A stretch of 56,532 bases of DNA from Candidatus Neomicrothrix parvicella RN1 (GTDB lineage Bacteria > Actinomycetota > Acidimicrobiia > Acidimicrobiales > VFJN01): positions 1-56,532 of the forward strand of contig CAMDIH010000004.1 of the NCBI GenBank assembly GCA_945898515.1. Direction: 5' to 3'. The translations under genes and the position numbers were made by a program. The notes beneath the pieces were generated by a model. The model made no database searches and was not told the DNA's origin. It worked only from the letters and a program-made list of their open reading frames with translations. This document shows, one piece after another, positions 43,338-51,294 of the stretch. Each line of letters opens with the position of its first letter. Positions within the stretch are counted from its first letter, which is position 1.

Positions 43338-45157
43338 CGTGCCACCGGCCCAACCTCAAGCTCTAGGCCTTCACAGTCGCCCCGTTGGAGCCACTGCTCC
43401 AACAACTCGCGATACCCGAAATAGTCGCCGTAGCCGCGGCCGTAGTTGCCGTTGCGCGGGTTCAGCGACTGGGGATTGCCTTCCTGATTGATGCGCGACG
43501 GCGTGCAGGCCGACATCACCGCGCTCCCATCCACGAAGGAATCCACGATCTTCTGACTCCACGCCTCCTCGGCCTCGGCGCGCACATCGAAGACCCTGAC
43601 GCCGGATTGTTCGAGGATGCCCACCGCTCCGCCGATGAACTGCGCCCCCAACACCGCGAGTTGGGTGTAACTCACCGTCACCACCGCCTGCTGTCCGGGC
43701 GCGGGCATCATGAACAAGTTGGGGAATCCACGGCTCATCATCCCAAAGAGGCTGGTAGCACCGGGGGCCCACTTTTCGGCCAGGCTCACGCCCCCCCGAC
43801 CAATGATGTCGTGGCCGGCCCGCCGAAACAGCGGGGTGAGTTCGGCTTCGAAGCCCGTGCCGTAGATGAGCAAGTCGACGTCGTAGGTCTCGCCGTTCAC
43901 CACCGGGCCTCCTTCGCTGATCCGGTCAATACCGGCCGGACAGTCCACCAGGGTCACATTGGCCCGGTTGAACGCCTCCAGGTACTCGTCGTGAAAACAC
44001 GGACGCTTGCACAGGTAGCGGTAGTACGGCTTGAGCGTCTCGGCGGTCACGGGATCGGTGACCACCTCGGCCACGCGCCGCCGGTGTTCTTCCATGATCC
44101 CGTAGTCCACTTCCTCGCCGTTGCGGAGGTACTCCTCGAGGGTCATGCCCTTCCAACGGGGCGGGTGATGCACGGCGGCGTAGTGGCGTGTCCATCCGTC
44201 ATCGGTGAGGTCAGCCTCCACGGGCTGACCCAGCATCACGGCCTGGAAGTTATCCATCCGGGCCTGCTGCCAGCCCGGCCACCGCGCCTCCGCAAACTCC
44301 GTCGCCGTAGGTCTATTGCCGCGTACCCCCACGGCGGAGGGCGTGCGCTGAAACACGTAGACCGCTTGGGCGGCTTCGGCGAGGGGCGCTAAGCACTGGA
44401 TCCCGCTGGCCCCGGTGCCGATGAGCCCCACGACCTTGTCGCCGAGATCATCCAGCGGCTCCCCCGGGCCACCTCCGGTGCGGGCGTAATCCCAGCGCGC
44501 CGTATGAAACGACTGTCCCTGGAACTGCTCCATGCCGGCAATGGCGGGCAACTTCATGAGGTTGAGAATCCCCACCGCCAGCACGTAGTAGCGGGTGGTG
44601 AAGGCGTCGCCGCGATCGGTAGTGATACGCCACCGGGCGGCGCGGTCGTCCCACGCCGCACGGGTTACCCCGGTGTGAAAGAGCGCGTTCGCCTCGAGGT
44701 CGAAACGGTCGCCGATGGCCTGCAGGTGGAGCCGAATCTCCTCCCCCGACGCGTACCGACTCGTCGGGACGTACCCCAACTCTTCGAGCATGGGCAGGTA
44801 GATGTACGACTCGACGTCGCACATCACGCCCGGGTAACGATTCCAGTACCAGGTGCCGCCGAGGCCACCGGCCTGATCCACGATGCGGATCTGCTCGATA
44901 CCGGCCTGGCGGAGTTGGACGCCGGCGAGGATCCCGGCCATCCCGCCGCCCACGATCACTACCTCAACGTCGTCGCGCTGCGGGTCTCGTGCGGCAACGG
45001 GGGTGAAGGGATCTAGCCGGAACGCTCCGAAATGGGCATCCTCGGCGAGGTCCCGGATGTCGGCCCTTCCCGCGACGAGGCGCTTGTCTCGCTCGGCCCG
45101 ATAGCGGGCCCGCACCACCTCCGGGTCGTAGCCCTCGGCTTCCCCCCTACCTGACAT
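43334..45157 (-). CDS. Baeyer-Villiger monooxygenase (type I FMO-like)
   Basis: 607-aa flavoprotein that would insert oxygen next to a ketone to make an ester or lactone, using FAD and NADPH. The type I fingerprint FxGxxxHTxxW(D) is exact at residues 212-223 (FQGQSFHTARWD). GGGMAG (FAD) and GTGASGIQ (NADPH) Rossmann motifs flank it, with GGTWYWNRYPG near residue 100. An N-terminal extension of about 60 residues recalls cyclopentadecanone-type BVMOs. ATG 45157 is chosen: TAATCT ends 7 nt upstream, and the operator palindrome overlaps this start. A longer frame begins at 45175. Confidence 0.93.
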   Translation of the reverse strand: MSGRGEAEGYDPEVVRARYRAERDKRLVAGRADIRDLAEDAHFGAFRLDPFTPVAARDPQRDDVEVVIVGGGMAGILAGVQLRQAGIEQIRIVDQAGGLGGTWYWNRYPGVMCDVESYIYLPMLEELGYVPTSRYASGEEIRLHLQAIGDRFDLEANALFHTGVTRAAWDDRAARWRITTDRGDAFTTRYYVLAVGILNLMKLPAIAGMEQFQGQSFHTARWDYARTGGGPGEPLDDLGDKVVGLIGTGASGIQCLAPLAEAAQAVYVFQRTPSAVGVRGNRPTATEFAEARWPGWQQARMDNFQAVMLGQPVEADLTDDGWTRHYAAVHHPPRWKGMTLEEYLRNGEEVDYGIMEEHRRRVAEVVTDPVTAETLKPYYRYLCKRPCFHDEYLEAFNRANVTLVDCPAGIDRISEGGPVVNGETYDVDLLIYGTGFEAELTPLFRRAGHDIIGRGGVSLAEKWAPGATSLFGMMSRGFPNLFMMPAPGQQAVVTVSYTQLAVLGAQFIGGAVGILEQSGVRVFDVRAEAEEAWSQKIVDSFVDGSAVMSACTPSRINQEGNPQSLNPRNGNYGRGYGDYFGYRELLEQWLQRGDCEGLELEVGPVAR

Positions 45158-45166
45158 GAGTGTCAG
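45151..45166 (+). promoter_or_regulatory. operator-like palindrome 5 (CTGACATGAGTGTCAG), perfect arms
   Basis: Perfect 6-bp inverted repeat with a 4-bp centre. It covers the BVMO start codon region and the edge of its -10 box, and lies 28 bp before the divergent SDR start. It is the best-formed copy of the series. Confidence 0.68.
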
Positions 45167-45170
45167 ATTA
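45165..45170 (-). promoter_or_regulatory. -10 hexamer TAATCT, leaderless BVMO promoter
   Basis: TAATCT ends 7 nt before the BVMO ATG at 45157, within a GGCTAATCT block also present before the amidohydrolase operon at 14463. On the other strand TACCGT (45183-45188) ends 6 nt before the SDR GTG at 45195. Confidence 0.55.
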
Positions 45171-45194
45171 GCCATCCTCCACTACCGTGCGGTC

Positions 45195-45977
45195 GTGGAC
45201 CTGGGCCTGCGTGACCGCGCCGCGATCGTGACCGGCGCCAGCCGAGGCATCGGCCGGCAGGTGGCGCGGGCCCTGGCGGCGGAGGGCGCTCGGGTCCTGA
45301 TGTGCGCCCGAGATGCCGACGCGCTCGCCGCGGTGGTGGCGGAGCTCGACGGCGCCGGGGCCGCCTGGCCCGTCGATGTGACCAGCCCCCACGCCGCCGA
45401 GGAGATCGTGGCGGAATGTCAACGCCGCTTCGGCCGAGTGGACATCGTGGTGAACAACGCCGGAGGCGCCACCGCCAAGCCGCTCGCCAACCTCACTGCG
45501 CAGGACTGGCAGGAGGGCCTGGAGTTGAACTTCCTCGCCGCCGCCCGGCTGTCGGTGGCGGCGGTGCCGGTGATGCAGGCCGCCGGCTGGGGCCGACTCG
45601 TCCACGTGGCCTCCATCAGCGGCCGCGAACCCGACCCGCTGTTTGCGCCCTACGCCGCCGCCAAAGCCGCTTTGTTGAACCTGTCCACCTCTCTCTCCCG
45701 CGCCTTCGCCGCCGAGGGGGTGCTGAGCAGTTGTGTCATCCCTGGGGTGACCATCACCGAATTGGTGGAAGCCAACGCCGCCGCCACCGCCGCCCGCACC
45801 AACCGATCCGCCACCGAGATCATGGAACGCATGCTGGCCAAGCACGACGTCGCCACGGGTCGCTTCGGCACACCCGAGGAGATCGCGAGCGCCGTCGTGT
45901 TCTTGGCCTCGGACCAGGCCCGCTGGATCAGCGGTGCCACTCTCGAAGTGGACGGCGGCACCCTCCGCTCGATCTAG
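45195..45977 (+). CDS. short-chain dehydrogenase/reductase
   Basis: 260-aa classical SDR starting at GTG 45195 (MDLGLRDRAAIVTGASRGIG). NNAGG, HVASISGRE and APYAAAKAAL give the NNAG motif and the Ser-Tyr-Lys set; WISGATLEVDGGT ends the fold. CARDADAL after beta2 favours NADP(H). The frame extends to 45156, but the leaderless -10 and the family N-terminus support the GTG. It faces the BVMO operon across a shared operator, so it likely forms or consumes the ketone that the BVMO uses. It converges with a ligase gene. Confidence 0.89.
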   Translation: MDLGLRDRAAIVTGASRGIGRQVARALAAEGARVLMCARDADALAAVVAELDGAGAAWPVDVTSPHAAEEIVAECQRRFGRVDIVVNNAGGATAKPLANLTAQDWQEGLELNFLAAARLSVAAVPVMQAAGWGRLVHVASISGREPDPLFAPYAAAKAALLNLSTSLSRAFAAEGVLSSCVIPGVTITELVEANAAATAARTNRSATEIMERMLAKHDVATGRFGTPEEIASAVVFLASDQARWISGATLEVDGGTLRSI

Positions 45978-46007
45978 CCCAGTGAGGGTTGCCGCACCCG
46001 CAGCGAT

Positions 46008-47489
46008 TCAGACCAAACCCGCGAGGTCGGCCCGGATGATCTTTCCCATGGCGTTGCGCGGGAGGGCCTCGACCACCACGAAGCGCTCGGGAATCTTGTA
46101 GCGGGCCAGGTTGGCGAGGCAGTGCTGACGGGCGGCGTCTTGGCCGAACACCGCCCCGGCGGCGGTCTCCACGAGGGCCACCACGCGTTCCCCCAATCGC
46201 TCGTCGGGGACGCCGAGGACCGCGCAGGCACCCACCTCGGGGAGTTCGTGCAGCACGCGCTCCACCTCGGCGGGGTACACGTTGGCTCCGCCACGGATAA
46301 TCACCAGGCTCTGGCGGTCGCGAACATGCAGGTAGCCGTGGTGGTCGAGGAACCCGAGGTCGCCGGTGTGCAACTCCCCCCCGGCCAGCGCGGCGGCGGT
46401 GGCCTCGGGGTGCTCCCAGTAGCCCAGCATGAGGCGATACCGGTCATCCGCAGGGGCCACACAGATCTCGCCGGTCTCCCCGGGGGGCACCGTGGCCCCG
46501 TCGGGGGCTGCGATACGCACGCGCACATGCGGCAGCGGGCGGCCCGATGCGCCCGACCGGTGCGGCCCGTCGGGTGCGTCGATGCTCACCACGGTGGGGG
46601 CCTCCGTGAGGCCGTAGGTGGCCAGCACCGGCCGGGAAAACTTCGCCTCGAACGCCTGCCGGATGGCTTCGGGGCAGTCGGCCCCGCCCGTCCACACCTC
46701 GCGCAACGTTGCGAGGTCGCCGGGGGCCACCGAGGGTTCGGTGGCCAGGCTGTGCAGTAGCGCGGGCGGCCCGTTCCAGGTGGTGACCCGCTCGGTGCGG
46801 ATCCATTCGGCCACGCCCTCGGCATCGATGCGGTCCATCACGATGGAACAGCCACCGGCCTGCGAGACGAGCAAGGTGGTGAGCACGGCCATATTGAGGA
46901 CGGTGAAGGGGAAGCAGTCGCCCTTGCGCAGTTCGGGGCCGTACCCCCGGGTTTCCACCAGCACCGCGCCCGGCACCAGCAGGTTGTGCTGGCTGTGCAC
47001 CGCTCCTTTGGGATGACCGGTGGTACCGCTGGTGTAGGCGATGCCGGCGGGGGCAAACGGATCCGGCGACCGCTCCAACGGCCCCGGATCGCCCGCCGCG
47101 CAGGCCTCTCGCCACCCCGACAGGGCCAGTACCGGCACCCCCATCGCCGGGAGTTCGTCGTCGCACAGGAGCCACGATGCCCCCGAGTCGGTGAGGAGAA
47201 ACCGCTTCTCGGGCGGGGCCAGGGCCCGGTTCACCCCCACCCACACCGCCCCGAGGCGCATGGCACCGTGGAACGCGATCACCACATCGGCCTCGTTGGG
47301 CAGCGAGGCCGCCACGCGGTCACCCGGGCCGATGCCCAGACCGGCCAGCGCGCGCGCCGCCTGGTTGGCCGCCCGGTCCAACCCGGCGTAGGACAGGCGT
47401 TGCGTGCGGGTGACGAGCGCCTCACGATCCGGATCGGTGGCCAGTGCTGCGTCGAGAACACGGGCCACCGAAGCCGGAACGGACCTCAT
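46008..47489 (-). CDS. AMP-dependent acyl-CoA ligase
   Basis: 493-aa ANL-superfamily ligase. Motifs: IAYTSGTTGHPKGAVHSQ (A3), ATYGLTEAPTV (A5), GELHTGDLGFLDHHGYLHV (A7), RGGANVYPAEVE (A8) and NAMGKIIRADL (A10 lysine). TACGGT on the minus strand (47503-47498) ends 8 nt before ATG 47489, which suggests a leaderless transcript. It is divergent from an ACAD-pair operon across operator-like site 6, pairing CoA activation with the first dehydrogenation step. Confidence 0.9.
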   Translation of the reverse strand: MRSVPASVARVLDAALATDPDREALVTRTQRLSYAGLDRAANQAARALAGLGIGPGDRVAASLPNEADVVIAFHGAMRLGAVWVGVNRALAPPEKRFLLTDSGASWLLCDDELPAMGVPVLALSGWREACAAGDPGPLERSPDPFAPAGIAYTSGTTGHPKGAVHSQHNLLVPGAVLVETRGYGPELRKGDCFPFTVLNMAVLTTLLVSQAGGCSIVMDRIDAEGVAEWIRTERVTTWNGPPALLHSLATEPSVAPGDLATLREVWTGGADCPEAIRQAFEAKFSRPVLATYGLTEAPTVVSIDAPDGPHRSGASGRPLPHVRVRIAAPDGATVPPGETGEICVAPADDRYRLMLGYWEHPEATAAALAGGELHTGDLGFLDHHGYLHVRDRQSLVIIRGGANVYPAEVERVLHELPEVGACAVLGVPDERLGERVVALVETAAGAVFGQDAARQHCLANLARYKIPERFVVVEALPRNAMGKIIRADLAGLV

Positions 47490-47497
47490 GGAAACGA

Positions 47498-47503
47498 ACC
47501 GTA
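47498..47503 (-). promoter_or_regulatory. -10 hexamer TACGGT, leaderless ligase promoter
   Basis: TACGGT ends 8 nt before ATG 47489 on the minus strand and lies 9 bp from operator-like site 6. Confidence 0.45.
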
Positions 47504-47512
47504 GTCCTCAGA

Positions 47513-47528
47513 CTAACGTTCGTGTCAC
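47513..47528 (+). promoter_or_regulatory. operator-like palindrome 6 (CTAACGTTCGTGTCAC)
   Basis: Arms CTAAC and GTCAC as in sites 1 and 4. It lies between a ligase (minus) and the ACAD-ACAD-ligase-MaoC operon (plus), 21 bp before the ACAD ATG, the same distance as site 1 from its plus-strand gene. Confidence 0.6.
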
Positions 47529-47549
47529 CTTTGTGGATGAGGAGTGCGC

Positions 47550-48698
47550 ATGGACTTCGATCTCGGCGAGCAGGCGGCCACCCTGCGGACCAGGCTGCGC
47601 GCCCTGATCGCCACCGCCATCCCGGAGGACTATCTCGGGGCTTTCACGAACGACCCTGCCGATCTCGATGTGGCCCAACAGTTCTGCCAGCGCCTCGCCC
47701 ACGAAGGCCTCCTCACCATTGCCTGGCCTACCCGCTACGGCGGCGGGGGCGGGTCGATGTGGGACCAGACGGTGGTGCGGGAGGAGATGTGGGCCCACCA
47801 CGAACCGCGCGGCGCGCAGTACATGGGCCTCAACTGGGTGGGCCCGGCCATCATGGCCTACGGCACCGAAGCCCAGAAACAGCAGCACCTCTCGGCCATC
47901 GCGGCCGGGACGGTGATCTGGTGCCAAGGGTTCAGCGAGCCCGATGCCGGGTCAGACCTGGCCTCGCTCACCACCCGGGCCAGTGTCGACGGCGACGGCT
48001 ACCGCATCAGCGGACAAAAGATCTGGACGTCCTACGCCGGGATGGCGCAATGGTGCGTACTGGCGGCGCGGGTGGGGTCTGGGGAGCGTCACGAGGGCAT
48101 CACGATGTTCCTGCTCCCGATGGATGCACCCGGCATCACCGTGCGACCGATTCGCTCGATGCTGGGGTATCACCATCTCAATGAGGTGTTCTTCGACGAT
48201 GTGGCGGTCGGACCCGACGCGGTGCTGGGGGGCGTGGGCGAGGGCTGGGCCGTGATCCGCCAGGCCCTCGCCCACGAACGCGTGGGCATCGCCCGTTACG
48301 CCCGTTGCGAACGACTCCTCTCGGCCCTCGGCGCGGCTCTCGCCCCCCATTGGCACGACCTGCCCGCGTCGCTGCAAGGACAGTGGGCCAAGGCCCTGGT
48401 GCAGGTACGGGTGGCTCGACTACTCGCCTACCGCACGGTGCATGCCCAGGCCACCGGCGAGGTTCCCGACGTCCTGGCGTCCTCCGCCCGCATTGCCGTT
48501 ACCCAATGCGACCAGGCGGTGGCCGAAGTGCTCTGCCAGGCCGTGGAGGAACGAGCCCTGGAAGCAGGACCGACCGCCCCGTTGTACGGCGCCATCGAGG
48601 ACCACTGGCGCTACGCCCAGGCCGCCACCGTGGCGTCGGGCACCATCGAAGTGCAACGCATGATCGTGGCCAAGGCCCTGCTGGGGCCGCGGGCATGA
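47550..48698 (+). CDS. acyl-CoA dehydrogenase, FAD-loop subunit
   Basis: 382-aa ACAD. Motifs: WCQGFSEPDAGSDLASL, SGQKIWTSYAGMAQW and the C-terminal ATVASGTIEVQRMIVAKALLG. GAGGAG lies 5 nt before ATG 47550 (an in-frame ATG 6 nt upstream is less well placed). It overlaps the next ACAD by ATGA. It is the first gene of a rightward run ACAD, ACAD, ligase, MaoC-like, likely an early beta-oxidation module for one specific acid. Confidence 0.92.
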   Translation: MDFDLGEQAATLRTRLRALIATAIPEDYLGAFTNDPADLDVAQQFCQRLAHEGLLTIAWPTRYGGGGGSMWDQTVVREEMWAHHEPRGAQYMGLNWVGPAIMAYGTEAQKQQHLSAIAAGTVIWCQGFSEPDAGSDLASLTTRASVDGDGYRISGQKIWTSYAGMAQWCVLAARVGSGERHEGITMFLLPMDAPGITVRPIRSMLGYHHLNEVFFDDVAVGPDAVLGGVGEGWAVIRQALAHERVGIARYARCERLLSALGAALAPHWHDLPASLQGQWAKALVQVRVARLLAYRTVHAQATGEVPDVLASSARIAVTQCDQAVAEVLCQAVEERALEAGPTAPLYGAIEDHWRYAQAATVASGTIEVQRMIVAKALLGPRA

Positions 48699-49660
48699 AT
48701 CCGGTGCTGCCTACCGAAGCGATCGAGTTCGCCGCCACCGCGGCCAAAGCCTTCGCTGCCCTCGGCGGGGTGGATGCCGCTCGCCGAGCCGAAGAAGAAC
48801 CGGCCCGTCGTGAAGGCGAGGTGACGGCCGCCCTCGCCGCCATCGGAGCCGGGGACCTCGACCCGCGCGCCAACCCCGACTCGCTGGCGGCCGCGGCGGC
48901 CCTGTGCGAGACCGCCGGCACCGTGGCCCTACCGTTCCCGTTGGTGGGCACCCTGCTGCGCGATAGCCAACAGCGCCCCTTCGCCGTGGTGCCCGAGGGC
49001 CTCTGGAGGGTCGACCACGGAGATTTGTTCCCGCAGTGGCGGGTGGCTTCGCTGACCGGCGGCGACACCATCGCCGCCGCTAACGCCGCCCCCCTCGGCA
49101 GTCGCCTCGGGCCGTTTGTCACCGACCTCCACGCGCTCGACCGCCCGACCGGCGACCCCCGCCCCCTCGACGCCACCCCTCACCCCGATCTCGCCATCCA
49201 CCTCACCCTCACCGCCTGGCACATCCTGGGCACCACCGGGCGGGCGCTGGAGTTGGCGGTGGAACACGTGCAGGGCCGGGTGCAGTTTGGCAAACCCATT
49301 GCGGCGTTCCAATCGGTGCAGTTCCAACTGGCGGACTGTTCCGTGGCGCTGGCGGGGTTGCGGGAGTTGGCCTGCTTCACACTGTGGCGCTTGACCGCCG
49401 CCCCCGACGACGCGCTGACCGACGCCCTTGCCCTGCGCCTGCACGCCATCGACGTAGCCCGCACGGTGCTGCGCACCACGCAACAACTCCACGGCGCCGC
49501 CGGAGTGTGCGACGAGTACGACATTTGTGTGCTGATCCGCCTCGTGCAACCCGCCCTGCGCTTACCCTGGGGCGCCGAGCGCACCACGGAGGCGCTCGCC
49601 GAGGCCATCGCCCGCCACGGCTTCGAGGGCCTCTTTCCCCACGGTCTGGCGTCGCGGTGA
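48695..49660 (+). CDS. acyl-CoA dehydrogenase partner subunit, reduced
   Basis: 321-aa divergent ACAD. The C-terminal half is recognisable (VQGRVQFGKPIAAFQSVQFQ; QQLHGAAGVCDEYDI). The N-terminal helical and middle beta domains are shortened by roughly 40-50 residues compared with other partner subunits here. The usual LHGGxGFTWE reads LHGAAGVCDE, so Thr-Trp is lost and an acidic pair remains. It is probably a non-FAD-loop subunit needed for substrate-pocket shape in an alpha2beta2 complex with the preceding gene. GTGA overlap leads into the ligase. Confidence 0.85.
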   Translation: MNPVLPTEAIEFAATAAKAFAALGGVDAARRAEEEPARREGEVTAALAAIGAGDLDPRANPDSLAAAAALCETAGTVALPFPLVGTLLRDSQQRPFAVVPEGLWRVDHGDLFPQWRVASLTGGDTIAAANAAPLGSRLGPFVTDLHALDRPTGDPRPLDATPHPDLAIHLTLTAWHILGTTGRALELAVEHVQGRVQFGKPIAAFQSVQFQLADCSVALAGLRELACFTLWRLTAAPDDALTDALALRLHAIDVARTVLRTTQQLHGAAGVCDEYDICVLIRLVQPALRLPWGAERTTEALAEAIARHGFEGLFPHGLASR

Positions 49661-51294
49661 CCACCTTCGAGGGACCCCCGCTCGCCGAATTCCCCGGGAT
49701 CGGTGCCCTCACCCTCGGGGCGTTCCTAGAGGAGGTCACCCTCCGCTTCGCCCCCCACGAGGCCCTCGTGTTCGACGATCCGATGCGCAACGGCGCCACC
49801 CTCCGGTGGACCTACGCCGAGTTGGGGCGTCAGGCCCACCGCGTGGCCCAGGGCCTGCGGGCCGCCGGGGTGCAACGGGGCGACGCGGTGGGCATCTTGA
49901 TGGGCAACCGCCCCGAGGCGGTGGCGGGGATCTTCGGCGCCGCCCTCGCCGGGGCGATCGCGGCGCCCTTGTCTACCTTCGCTCCCCAACGTGAGTTGGC
50001 TTTCATGCTTCGCCGGGCGCAGGTACGGGTGGTGCTCACCCAGGACCGCCTACGGCAACGGCGCTTCGGTGACGACCTCGACGCGCTCCGGGCCCAGCTC
50101 CCCGACCTCACCACGGTGGCGGTGGTGGGCACCCCGTCCTGGGATGGCTTTCTGACCGCCCCGCCCGATCCGGCAGCGCCGGTGGCCGAGGCGGTGACCC
50201 CCGACGATCCTGCCGTGGTGATCTTCAGTTCCGGGACCACCAGCGTCCCCAAGGGGATGCTGCACGCCCACCGGTCCCCCACCCTGCAATTCTGGGTGCA
50301 GGCACAAATCTTCGGTCGGCACCCGGCCACGCGGATGTGGACAGCCCTCCCGCTGTTTTGGACCGCCGGTTTCAACACGGCCATGGGCTCCACCCTCGCC
50401 GCCGGCGGGTGCTGGGTGATGCAAGAGACCTTCGAACCCGCGGCGGCGCTGGCCCTGATGGAACGAGAGCGGGTGACCGAGCCCTACTCGCTCCCCCATC
50501 AGACCGCCGCCTTGGCGGAGCATCCGGCGTGGGCCACCACCGACCTGTCGTCGCTCACCTGCGTATTCGGCAAGAGCGCCTTCGCCCACCATCCCCGCGT
50601 CACCGGCGACCCCGCCTGGATGATGCCGGTGGGCTACGGACTGTCGGAGACCTGCGCCTTCTTCGTGAGCCACTGGTGCACCACGCCGCGCCCCCTCACC
50701 AAGCAGAGCATGGGTCGGCTTCTCCCCGGGAACCGCCTGCGCATCGTGGACCCTGATTCCGCTCGGGTGCTCGGCGTGGACGAAGAAGGCGAGTTGGCGG
50801 TCGCCGGTCCCACCCTTTTCCGGCGCTATCTCGGCGAAGCCGACGGAGCCAGCCTGGACGCCGACGGGTTCTTCCACACCGGCGACGCCGGTCACGTGGA
50901 CGCCGAGGGGTACGTGCACTTCTCCGGTCGTCGCACCGAAATGATCAAAACGGGCGGGGCCAACGTGTCTCCCGCCGAGATCGAGGTGCAGTTACGGGCG
51001 ATGCCGGCAGTAAAATTGAGCCGCATCGTGGGGATACCGGACCCCCGTTTGGATCAGGTGGTGGTGGCCTGCATCACCCTGAAGGACGGCGCCGCGGCCA
51101 GCGCCGAGGACATCCGGGCCTGTCTCACAGACCGGGTGGCGGCCTACAAAGTGCCCCGGCACGTCCTGTTCTTCGCCGATGGCGAGATCCCCATGACCGC
51201 CAGTGCCACCAAGGTGCGCGACGACGCCCTTCTCGCCCTCGTGCAGCACCGCCTCGCTCTACACCCTGTCCCCACCACCCCCGGAGCCCCATGA
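49657..51294 (+). CDS. AMP-dependent acyl-CoA ligase
   Basis: 545-aa ANL-superfamily ligase starting at GTG 49657, overlapping the ACAD stop (GTGA). Motifs: VIFSSGTTSVPKGMLHAH (A3), YGLSETCAFF (A5), GFFHTGDAGHVDAEGYVHF (A7), KTGGANVSPAEIE (A8) and MTASATKVRDD, whose lysine is the expected A10 residue though the usual TGK is ATK. It overlaps the MaoC-like gene start by 4 nt. The closest look-alike in the window is the 4626-6275 ligase (similar PLFWxxGF and LPHQTAAL-type segments). Confidence 0.9.
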   Translation: MTTFEGPPLAEFPGIGALTLGAFLEEVTLRFAPHEALVFDDPMRNGATLRWTYAELGRQAHRVAQGLRAAGVQRGDAVGILMGNRPEAVAGIFGAALAGAIAAPLSTFAPQRELAFMLRRAQVRVVLTQDRLRQRRFGDDLDALRAQLPDLTTVAVVGTPSWDGFLTAPPDPAAPVAEAVTPDDPAVVIFSSGTTSVPKGMLHAHRSPTLQFWVQAQIFGRHPATRMWTALPLFWTAGFNTAMGSTLAAGGCWVMQETFEPAAALALMERERVTEPYSLPHQTAALAEHPAWATTDLSSLTCVFGKSAFAHHPRVTGDPAWMMPVGYGLSETCAFFVSHWCTTPRPLTKQSMGRLLPGNRLRIVDPDSARVLGVDEEGELAVAGPTLFRRYLGEADGASLDADGFFHTGDAGHVDAEGYVHFSGRRTEMIKTGGANVSPAEIEVQLRAMPAVKLSRIVGIPDPRLDQVVVACITLKDGAAASAEDIRACLTDRVAAYKVPRHVLFFADGEIPMTASATKVRDDALLALVQHRLALHPVPTTPGAP

